Source of the DNA: Clostridia bacterium
Lineage (GTDB): Bacteria > Bacillota > Clostridia > Christensenellales > Borkfalkiaceae
Direction of reading: 5' to 3'
DNA length: 64,000 nucleotides
NCBI GenBank assembly: GCA_900770945.1
Contig: CAAGME010000048.1
Span: 61,057-125,056 of the forward strand
Shown here piece by piece: positions 23,019-30,424 of the stretch; the stretch's first letter is position 1, and the number at the start of each line of letters is the position of its first letter. The position numbers and the translations under genes were made by a program. Below the pieces are notes generated by a model that did no database searches, was not told the DNA's origin, and saw only the letters and a list, made by a program, of their open reading frames with translations.

Positions 23019-23744
23019 TTACCCTTTTTGTCGGGTTTTAAAATATTCGCGCAAAACTTCTTTCGCCTCTTTTTCTAAAACGCCCGCGGTGACGGACGGA
23101 GAAAAGGAAGAATTTTCAAACACGAGAGCGGAACAGTCACACCCGCTTTTACCGAGAATGTTTTCAAGGTCGACGTTGCTTGCCCCGAAAACGAGCCTGC
23201 CGAGCTTTGTCCACACGAGCGCGCCGCTGCACATAAAGCAAGGCTCGCAACTCGAATAAAGGGTATATTCTCTCAAATCCGTAATGCCCTTTTGTTTGAT
23301 AAAATCCCGTATAAGCCCGTTTTCCGCATGGTAGGTCGGGTCGTTTTCGGTGTAAATTTTGTTTTCGCCTTCAAAAACTATTTCGCCGTTTTTACAAAGC
23401 ACCGCCCCGAAAGGTTCGTTTCCGTGTTCGACGGCAAGCCTCGAAAGCTCAATCGCCCGCTTCATAAACAATTCATCCTTCTCATCGGGCGCAACTAATT
23501 TTCTTCCCAACTTGTTCTTTGCCGTTTTGCCGCCTATCGTTTTACCGTCGCGCAAATCGGATAATCCCTCGTTTACGCTTTTTGCTTCGTATATTTCACG
23601 CATCGTTTTTTCGTAATAGTCGATATCCATTACTACAAGTTTTCCGTATCCGTTTTTAGTAACGAACACAGGTCCGCCGGATTCGGAGCAAAGCCTTTCT
23701 ATTTCAACGGTGTTTTTCATATCTCGCATAGGAATTATAGTCAT
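23019..23744 (-). CDS. fusion of a Phd/YefM antitoxin domain to a nucleoside/base deaminase
   Basis: A 241-residue fusion. Residues 1 to about 75 read as a Phd/YefM-type antitoxin DNA-binding domain (MRDMKNTVEIERLCSESGGP, then VFVTKNGYGKLVVMDIDYYE). Residues about 86-241 are a cytidine-deaminase-superfamily enzyme with intact zinc motifs: H139-A-E141 (TYHAENGLI) and C169-x2-C172 (SCEPCFMC). The deaminase part is closest in style to GuaD-like small-molecule deaminases rather than tRNA-editing TadA. I start at 23744, five bases after AAAGGAGG; the upstream codons lie in the promoter. A 28-base imperfect palindrome covers the -10 box, so the fused antitoxin domain may repress its own gene. No toxin gene is adjacent. 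Confidence 0.85.
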   Translation of the reverse strand: MTIIPMRDMKNTVEIERLCSESGGPVFVTKNGYGKLVVMDIDYYEKTMREIYEAKSVNEGLSDLRDGKTIGGKTAKNKLGRKLVAPDEKDELFMKRAIELSRLAVEHGNEPFGAVLCKNGEIVFEGENKIYTENDPTYHAENGLIRDFIKQKGITDLREYTLYSSCEPCFMCSGALVWTKLGRLVFGASNVDLENILGKSGCDCSALVFENSSFSPSVTAGVLEKEAKEVLREYFKTRQKG

Positions 23745-23758
23745 AGTCGCCTCCTTTA

Positions 23759-23786
23759 TGGCTATATTGTATACTATATTTAGCCA
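23759..23786. promoter_or_regulatory. palindromic operator over the deaminase-fusion promoter
   Basis: TGGCTA and TAGCCA arms are 16 bases apart, with a GTATAC core near the centre. It spans the -10 box and most of the spacer. Phd/YefM proteins are known to bind short palindromes at their own promoters (YefM prefers a TGTACA core), so this is a plausible autoregulatory site. Confidence 0.6.
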
Positions 23787-23794
23787 CATGTCAA
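23766..23794 (-). promoter_or_regulatory. promoter of the deaminase-fusion/GT4 transcript
   Basis: TTGACA, 17 bases, TACAAT on the minus strand. The start codon at 23744 lies about 15 bases past the predicted start of transcription. Confidence 0.82.
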
Positions 23795-23823
23795 GTGTTT
23801 ACGATAAACATTCTTTTTAGCAA

Positions 23824-23849
23824 AACCCGACGGCAAACGCAGTCGGGCT
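23824..23849 (-). terminator. probable terminator of the GH3/propeller operon
   Basis: AGCCCGAC and GTCGGGTT pair on the minus strand and are followed by a short T-run, 12 bases after the stop at 23861. Confidence 0.65.
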
Positions 23850-23860
23850 TTAAGCATAAA

Positions 23861-26800
23861 TTATTTGCAGTTTTCTATATAATCTTTCATATTCGCAAAC
23901 GACGAGAAAGTCAGCTCGTAAACGTACGCGCCGGTGTCGTAAAAAACAACGCAAATTTTGTCGCCTTCAAGGTACAAACTCTGCACTTCCAACGCGCCCG
24001 GGTTTTCGGAAGCGGGCAAAAGCCCTTCCAAAACTATTTCTTTCAGCATCTTTCCGTCAAAATCGAAAACGAAAACAGAGTAATCGTTCGCGTTAGTGTT
24101 TCCGCAAACCACGTAAATAAAGTCGTTGTCGGTCGCCATCGCCCTGACGGTTCGCCCGGAAGTTGAAATTCCGTCCGCCGATCGAGAGTTTACACGAGCA
24201 TTGTTCTCGTCGTAAACGAAAAGCTTAAAATCGGTGTTCCACAAGCCCTCGCGAATAAGTGCGACTTTGCGGTTTTTTGCGGCGTTTTCGGCATAGCCTA
24301 TGAGCCAGTACGCGCCGTCTTCGCCCGTTATCTTCGACGATAATTCTTCGGGCAAAGCCGACGGGAGCGAAAGAGTATCGGCTTCGACGGCAAGGCTTTG
24401 TTTGTCTATCAAAACACTGCTTCCGTCTCGCTTTAAAAGCCTTATTTTATCGCCGCAATCGGAAATATTCGCGCTGTCCGTGGTCCATGTGTTTCCGTCG
24501 AATATTCTTATAACTTCGCTTTTCCCGACGTAATCGCCGCTTATAGTGAATTTTTCGAGTACGCAAGTGTTGCTGTTTGCGTCGGCAAGCGCAAAGTAAA
24601 CGTATTCGCCGTCGCACACGGAGCCGTTAACGTACTGTCTTTCGTCTCGCCCGAGAATGGTCCACTCCTTATCATTTCCGACAAAAAGCGGCTTATCGGG
24701 TTTCGGATTATCGCCGCCGCCCAAGCTAACCATAAAGGGAGTGACTTCGTATATGTATCCGCCGTTCAGCCCGCCGTTATCGTAACAACCGACGTAGAAT
24801 TTGCCGTTAAGCTCAACAAAGTTCATTACGTGGTTATAATTGTTTCCCGTCGAATTAAAGCCGTCGATATCGTATATTCCGCAGCTATTGCCGTCCCAGT
24901 CTATAAGCTCCGTCATAGCCTTGTACCTGTACGCGTCGAATTTGGAATTGCTCTCCGCGCTTTCCGCCCACGAATATGAAAAACTGTACGTTGCGTAAAT
25001 ATAATCGTCGTTTGAAAACGTTGAACGAAGTTCGAAGCCGCCCCATTTCACGTCCTCTCGGCAAGCAAGCCTTATTCCGCCTTTTATAAGGTTAAACTGC
25101 CCGTCGTAAATATAAAGATAGCCCCAGGGACTCCAGGAATATTCTTTTACGGACACGGCGTAACGGTCAAGCTTTTCGTTGTACGTGAGCGTATAAGCAA
25201 TCTGCTCGGGGTTTGCTTTATATAAGTCGTTGACTTCCTTAAACGGCAAATCCATATTGACGGTAAGATGCATAGTTTCGGGGTCAACGGTGACAAAGTA
25301 CCCTTCGCAAAGGCAAACGATTTTGCCTTTTATATGCGCAAGATTGCCGCGAAGATACGACCAGCCGTCCGTTCCGTCCTCGTTCTTTTTGTCGTGCAAG
25401 TCGAAAATTTCCGTTTTGGCTATCACACCCTCGCCGACTTTGTATTTTACGACAACGCCTTTTTTGTTGTTTGGACCGACAAAAGAATAATAAATATATT
25501 CGCCGTCCGTACACGCGCCGCTTATGCTGTCAAAGCCGCCGACTATCATTCGCGTTTCTATTTGGTTAAGGTTGTATTCCGCCGTTTTGCCGGATTTTTC
25601 GCAATACTTAACGAAGTCCGAAAAAGTCAAAAGGTTTTCTTCTCCGTAGGTCATAACGTCAATACAATCGATATTAACCGTAGCCGGGTCGCCGTTATAA
25701 TCTAAGAAGTTGTTGTTTTTGAACGCGATTATAATTTCGTTGTCGCCCTCGAAAAAGTTAAATCCGTCGATTTCTATCCGAGAGTAAACACTGCCTGTTT
25801 TTTCTATATCGGAAGTCTTTTTTACGCCTTTTACGATAACGTCGTCGCCTATTCCTTTAAAAGCCCCGTCGGCATAAACCGTCATGACGTCGTTCAATCT
25901 CAAATTTTCGGAATAATAACCGTCGGACGAAAGAATATAGCCGTTGGCAACGGTCAATCTTATACTGCCGTAACAACCTTTTTTTACGTTTACGGTGATT
26001 TTAAGGTTTGCTTTTCCGTCCTCTTTCAAGGATTTTTCAAACGAGCCTACAAACGTTACGTCGCCCGTTAAAACGTAATCTTCGCCTCTTAAAACGTATG
26101 ATTTGCCATTTTTTATAACGCCGCCCGTTATTCTTGCGTTTTCCGCTTCCGTGCGGCTGAATACTTTTAACGGCAGCAAATATTCAAGTTCCGCATTGTC
26201 TTTAAATCTAACTTCCGCAACGGTTTTTTCTCCGAAAACTGCCTTTTTATCGCCGTTTTTGAGCGTAAAATCGCCGTCGGAAAGAATAATTCTGTTGCCG
26301 CTTTCAAAAGTTCCTCTCAGGCTTATGTCGGACGAAGAAAGGGCTTCGCCGTCCTTTACCGTCGGTGTATTCTCCGCTTTTACCGACAAAAGCTTTCCGT
26401 TTGTAAATTCCTTTTCGCTTAAAACGCTTACGGGGATATCGAGCCGTACGCTTTCGCCTTTATGCGTAAAAGTCGCTTTGACGGAAGTTTTCCCTATCGT
26501 CATCAAGTCGTCGTCTATGACGTAATTATCTCCTACTTCCACAATCGTTCCGTCGTTATAAGCGGCTTCGAGTTTCATTCCGTCGGGCGAAAACTTTTCG
26601 TTTTCCTTGTAGCAAACGATATACGGTTTTTCCAAAAAATACAGCTTATCAAGCATTACAGGCGTAAGCGAGATGTCGAGGAAAGCTTCTTTTTCTTCGA
26701 ATGTCGCCGTTACTCGCCCGCCGTTTTCGGAAAAGTCCTCCGGCACGGCAAGAGTGAACTTATCGGCAAGCACTTCGTCGTCGTAAACGTCCACGCCGAT

Positions 26801-27058
26801 TGAATAGGTTGCTTTAAGCACGAAATCGCTTTTTACGGGAAAAGCCTTGCCGTTTGCGTAATATTCCTTTCCTTCCTTAAGAGTAAGGGTTAAGCCCTCT
26901 AAAACGGGGTCTGAAACCTTCTCCTTTACGTTTGCGTTCAGGTACTCGTTTAACCTTTTTTTGTAGGATAAATACGACGATACGGGGATAATCGCCATCA
27001 CTAAAAACACTGCGGCAATCGACGATAATATTATTATTTTTTCTAATCTTTTACGCAT
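23861..27058 (-). CDS. membrane-anchored surface protein with Ig-like and propeller-like repeats
   Basis: A 1065-residue protein with a basic start and one membrane segment at about residues 8-28 (IIILSSIAAVFLVMAIIPVS), then a large extracytoplasmic part. Residues about 40-330 contain repeated beta-rich units built on DGT/ADGT-style motifs, as in bacterial Ig-like domains (for example KLEAAYNDGTIVEVGDNYV). From about 480 onward, sheets recur with DGEYIYY, NDDYIYATYSF, CDGEYVYFALAD and DNDFIYVVCGN, a pattern that suggests a beta-propeller. It starts within the last codons of the GH3 gene (8-base overlap), so the two are coupled and probably act together outside the cell. Ligand and function are unknown. 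Confidence 0.8.
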   Translation of the reverse strand: MRKRLEKIIILSSIAAVFLVMAIIPVSSYLSYKKRLNEYLNANVKEKVSDPVLEGLTLTLKEGKEYYANGKAFPVKSDFVLKATYSIGVDVYDDEVLADKFTLAVPEDFSENGGRVTATFEEKEAFLDISLTPVMLDKLYFLEKPYIVCYKENEKFSPDGMKLEAAYNDGTIVEVGDNYVIDDDLMTIGKTSVKATFTHKGESVRLDIPVSVLSEKEFTNGKLLSVKAENTPTVKDGEALSSSDISLRGTFESGNRIILSDGDFTLKNGDKKAVFGEKTVAEVRFKDNAELEYLLPLKVFSRTEAENARITGGVIKNGKSYVLRGEDYVLTGDVTFVGSFEKSLKEDGKANLKITVNVKKGCYGSIRLTVANGYILSSDGYYSENLRLNDVMTVYADGAFKGIGDDVIVKGVKKTSDIEKTGSVYSRIEIDGFNFFEGDNEIIIAFKNNNFLDYNGDPATVNIDCIDVMTYGEENLLTFSDFVKYCEKSGKTAEYNLNQIETRMIVGGFDSISGACTDGEYIYYSFVGPNNKKGVVVKYKVGEGVIAKTEIFDLHDKKNEDGTDGWSYLRGNLAHIKGKIVCLCEGYFVTVDPETMHLTVNMDLPFKEVNDLYKANPEQIAYTLTYNEKLDRYAVSVKEYSWSPWGYLYIYDGQFNLIKGGIRLACREDVKWGGFELRSTFSNDDYIYATYSFSYSWAESAESNSKFDAYRYKAMTELIDWDGNSCGIYDIDGFNSTGNNYNHVMNFVELNGKFYVGCYDNGGLNGGYIYEVTPFMVSLGGGDNPKPDKPLFVGNDKEWTILGRDERQYVNGSVCDGEYVYFALADANSNTCVLEKFTISGDYVGKSEVIRIFDGNTWTTDSANISDCGDKIRLLKRDGSSVLIDKQSLAVEADTLSLPSALPEELSSKITGEDGAYWLIGYAENAAKNRKVALIREGLWNTDFKLFVYDENNARVNSRSADGISTSGRTVRAMATDNDFIYVVCGNTNANDYSVFVFDFDGKMLKEIVLEGLLPASENPGALEVQSLYLEGDKICVVFYDTGAYVYELTFSSFANMKDYIENCK

Positions 27059-29993
27059 TTTCTTGCTCCTTTATCTCCGTTTCTTTTAAGCCGATTATTG
27101 CCTTTTTTGTCGCGAAGTACCCCCACAAAATAAGGGCTGCGGCGACCAAAATATCCAAATCGTATATGACGGGCTTCCACCACTGCCACGAGCGGAAAGT
27201 AGCCGTAGAAGAAACCCTTTCGCTCGCTTCTCCCTTTTCGTTGTACTCGGCGTTTATATACTGAACGCGCAAGTACGCGTAAGTTACGTGTTTTACGGCT
27301 TCGCGAAGCCTTGCTTGCAAACGCAGGGTTGACGAATAGGAGTAGTCCAACTTATACGGCGAAGCGGGACCGTTTAGCTTAGTCATCATGCCGAGGTCTC
27401 CGCCCGCTCTGAGCGCGCCGTCCATATTCATGTAATATGACCCCGCATCGTCCGAACAGTCGGTGATTATCATTCCTTTAAAACCCCATTCGCCGCGCAC
27501 GACGCCTTCTATCATCGCTTGGCTTCTGCCCGCATACACCGCGCCGACCCTGTTATAAGCCGACATCATCGCCACGCAATCGGCTTTATGCACCGCCATT
27601 TTGAAAGGTTTCAAGTAAATTTCGCGCATGGCTTGCTCGGTAACGAAGGTATACGCGCCCTTTCTGCCCGATTCCGTTTCATTCAAAGCAAGGTGCTTGA
27701 TGAAAGCGTATCTGCCGGTGTTCTGCAAGCCTTTTATCGCAAAAGAGAGTATTTCGCCCGAAAGAAAAGCGTCCTCGGAATAGTATTCGAAGTTTCGCCC
27801 GCCGAAAGGCGTTCTGTGAATGTTGCAACCGAACCCGTAAAGCCCGTTGACTGATACGGAAATCATATCTTTGCCAAAGCTCATTCCGTAGCGGTAGGCA
27901 AGGTTTTTGTTCCAGGTCTGCGCTACGACGGGGTTGCCGGGATAAGCAGTTCCTCTCGGCGCGCCCGAAAAGGATTTTATCTGTGACGGTCCGTCATAGT
28001 CTATCAATTCTATTTTACCGATAGAAGCTATCTTTTGCGTGGTTGCGTAAGCGTTGCTCACCATGTTCACCGCCTCTTCTATTGAGAGTTGGTCGAGCAA
28101 ATTTTCCCAGTCGGGGTCGAAATAATCCTTACCTAATTTTAGCCCTAATTCCGTTATTTTGCCCGTCGAATCGGAAACGCTAAGCCCGTTTTTCTCGTTC
28201 CATTTTACCTTTTCCGTCGAAACTTTTTCGCCGCTTAACGAAGTCGTGGCGTTATCCCATTCGTCGGCAAAATTCTTTGAATAATCCTTAACGGCGTTCT
28301 GTTTTTCGTTGAGCGCGCGCTGCTGCATAGGCTCCACGGCGGCAGGGTTGGGCATATTCGCGCGGGTAACGTATTCGACGGCTATAACGCCGTTGTCGTT
28401 GCCGTCAAGCGAAGCTCCGTCCCACGCCTCCTCGCCCGTAAATTTGTTGTAAACCTTTTCGCCCGAATAGTAATCCGTTTGTACTTTTATGTCGTTTTTG
28501 ACGGCAAACGTAAGTTCGTTATCCTCAAAGTCCTTTTCGTCATGACAATTTTGCATCAATTTTAGAACGTATTCGCCCTTTTCAAGCTCATAGCCTTTAA
28601 AATTATTGCCGTTTTTGTCGTAACAATCGTAAGAAGCGAAGTCATCTGCTAAAACGCTTATCGAGATTGTCTGACTTTCGCCCGGCGCAAGCAACGCCGT
28701 TTTTTCAAACCCGACGAGGTTCACAAACGACTTTTCTATTCCGCCTTTTGTATACGGCGCGGTAAGGTATACTTGTACCACGTCCTTACCCGAAGTTTTG
28801 CCTACGTTTTCGACGTTCACGTTAATCGTAATCACGCTTTTTTCGTTAATTTCGTCCGCTTTTACTTCCTCGCCGTTCTCGTTTTCTACCTTGAAAGAAT
28901 CGAGCCGCCAAACGAATTCCGTATAAGAAAGCCCGAAGCCGAACGGGTACTGCACTACGCCGTCATAACCCTTGCCGAAAGCATTGTCTGCTTTATTCCA
29001 CACGCCTTCTATAAAAGCCGTTTCGTACCACTTGTAGCCGACATAAATGCCTTCTATATAGTCAAACATTCCGTTCGGTTGGTACCAACCCGAGCCTGTG
29101 CCGTGCGCGAAATTAACGTTACTTTTAAAATCGTAAGCGTAAGTGTCGGCAAGCCGCCCGGACGGCGTTTTTTCTCCGTATAACAGCGACGGAATTGCTT
29201 GCGCCGCCTGCGAACCGGTAAGCCCCACGACAAGGCACGCGCCCAAACCCTCTATGCTTTCTAAAAAGTCAAGCTGCATGGTATTCGCCGAATTGATTAT
29301 AACTATGGTTTTTTCATAATTTTTGCCGACGTACTCCATAAGCGCGCGTTCCTCGTCGGAAATTATAAGCCCGAGTTTTATTTCCGTGCTATGGTCCACG
29401 CCTTCCGCGCCGAAACGGGAAAGAGTTACGATTGCCGTTTTAGAATACTCTTTCGCGTAATCTAAAAGCTCGTCGGAATAATACTTTTTGTCGGCGATAT
29501 TCGGTTCGTACAGCTCGTACATGCCCTTGTCTTGCGCTTCTTCCTGTCTGCCTATTTTGCGAAAACTCTTGTACATTGCCGTGAGCCTTTGGTTAGCTTC
29601 TATGCCGTAACGCTTTAAACCGCCGAGGAAGTCTATAAGCGTGGTCGGGTCGTCGTTTTCCGGTCTTATTCTGCCCGAACCGGAGCCGCCGAAAGCCCAG
29701 TCCACCGACGAACAACCGAAAACGTTAACCCTTTTGTCAACGCTTCTGTCAAGCGGCAAAACGGAGTTTTCGTTGCGGACAAGAACAGCCCCCTCTTCCA
29801 TAATTTCTCTCGCAAGTTTTTGTCCCTCTTTCGCCGCTTCCTCGCGTTCCGCCGAGTTCGAAACCGGCGGACACAAAAGGCTGTTTATCTGGTCGGTAAA
29901 CCCGAACGCAACGACGTTGCCGACTATCAAAGCGGCAATTATTACGGCGATAATCGGAATGTAATAAAAATTTTTCAGTTTGATTAACTTCAT
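27051..29993 (-). CDS. membrane-tethered GH3 glycoside hydrolase with reversed domain order
   Basis: A 980-residue enzyme of the GH3 beta-glucosidase/xylosidase family. Residues about 11-31 are a membrane anchor (YYIPIIAVIIAALIVGNVVA). The GH3 C-type domain comes first: AVLVRNENSVLPLD near 60, and the acid/base loop GAEGVDHS. Then come a fibronectin-like domain and the TIM-barrel domain with KHLALNE and the nucleophile D845 in GMIITDCSDD. A second membrane segment lies at about 943-960. The catalytic parts should face outside, held at both ends. Substrate is not readable from sequence. I start at 29993, which has AGAAAGGAAAG in front. It is the first gene of a two-gene operon with the propeller-like protein. 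Confidence 0.9.
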   Translation of the reverse strand: MKLIKLKNFYYIPIIAVIIAALIVGNVVAFGFTDQINSLLCPPVSNSAEREEAAKEGQKLAREIMEEGAVLVRNENSVLPLDRSVDKRVNVFGCSSVDWAFGGSGSGRIRPENDDPTTLIDFLGGLKRYGIEANQRLTAMYKSFRKIGRQEEAQDKGMYELYEPNIADKKYYSDELLDYAKEYSKTAIVTLSRFGAEGVDHSTEIKLGLIISDEERALMEYVGKNYEKTIVIINSANTMQLDFLESIEGLGACLVVGLTGSQAAQAIPSLLYGEKTPSGRLADTYAYDFKSNVNFAHGTGSGWYQPNGMFDYIEGIYVGYKWYETAFIEGVWNKADNAFGKGYDGVVQYPFGFGLSYTEFVWRLDSFKVENENGEEVKADEINEKSVITINVNVENVGKTSGKDVVQVYLTAPYTKGGIEKSFVNLVGFEKTALLAPGESQTISISVLADDFASYDCYDKNGNNFKGYELEKGEYVLKLMQNCHDEKDFEDNELTFAVKNDIKVQTDYYSGEKVYNKFTGEEAWDGASLDGNDNGVIAVEYVTRANMPNPAAVEPMQQRALNEKQNAVKDYSKNFADEWDNATTSLSGEKVSTEKVKWNEKNGLSVSDSTGKITELGLKLGKDYFDPDWENLLDQLSIEEAVNMVSNAYATTQKIASIGKIELIDYDGPSQIKSFSGAPRGTAYPGNPVVAQTWNKNLAYRYGMSFGKDMISVSVNGLYGFGCNIHRTPFGGRNFEYYSEDAFLSGEILSFAIKGLQNTGRYAFIKHLALNETESGRKGAYTFVTEQAMREIYLKPFKMAVHKADCVAMMSAYNRVGAVYAGRSQAMIEGVVRGEWGFKGMIITDCSDDAGSYYMNMDGALRAGGDLGMMTKLNGPASPYKLDYSYSSTLRLQARLREAVKHVTYAYLRVQYINAEYNEKGEASERVSSTATFRSWQWWKPVIYDLDILVAAALILWGYFATKKAIIGLKETEIKEQENA

Positions 29994-30181
29994 TTTTCTT
30001 TCCTTTCTTTTATTTCTCGGTCTTTTTCTCTCGCCGCGTATGCCGCAAAAACAAAAAATGCGAACGCCGCCGAAAGTCAAGTCCGCAAACATTATAATTC
30101 AAGGAATTTTTTAAAGCAATAGCAACAACGTAAACCCCGTTTTTTATTTCGTAATCATTTGTTCCTAAGTTTTCGGCGCAT

Positions 30182-30232
30182 AAAAAAACAAGCCTATAAC
30201 CGGTATTCCCGCAGGGGTTTTCGGTAGGCTTG
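30182..30232 (-). terminator. terminator downstream of the PepSY lipoprotein
   Basis: CAAGCCTA and TAGGCTTG pair, with CCG/CGG inside, followed by seven T on the minus strand. It lies about 190 bases after the lipoprotein stop and leaves room for the small frame at 30242. Plus-strand bases 30246-30271 form a second 9-bp hairpin (GGCGTGGCG with CGCCACGCC) within that frame. Confidence 0.8.
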
Positions 30233-30241
30233 GGGTGTGAG

Positions 30242-30400
30242 TCAGGCGTGGCGTGATTCCGCCACGCCTTTTCTCAAGCCGATTATCTCTTTTAATCGTC
30301 GTCGGTAAGTTCGCCGCGCCATATAGGTCGGTCGGATAAACGCGCGGAGTTTTTCGAGCGTGAGCTTCCCAAAACCGTTATACTTGTAAATAAGCATCAT
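30242..30400 (-). CDS. small basic frame behind the PepSY lipoprotein, uncertain
   Basis: A 52-codon frame between the lipoprotein stop and the terminator. The product (MMLIYKYNGFGKLTLEKL, then RPTYMARRTYRRRLKEIIGL) is strongly basic. It lacks a Shine-Dalgarno sequence, and the same frame extends back without a stop to the lipoprotein's TAA, so it could instead be a decayed gene end. I recognise no family. The rest of this 430-base gap (29994-30424) holds the terminator and AT-rich leader of the GH3 operon. Confidence 0.3.
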   Translation of the reverse strand: MMLIYKYNGFGKLTLEKLRAFIRPTYMARRTYRRRLKEIIGLRKGVAESRHA

Positions 30401-30424
30401 AAAATCGGGAATTTTATCATCGCT

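Noticed and set aside
23019..23744. Toxin-antitoxin module
   Set aside because: Only the antitoxin-like domain is present; neither neighbour resembles a RelE, ParE or Doc toxin.
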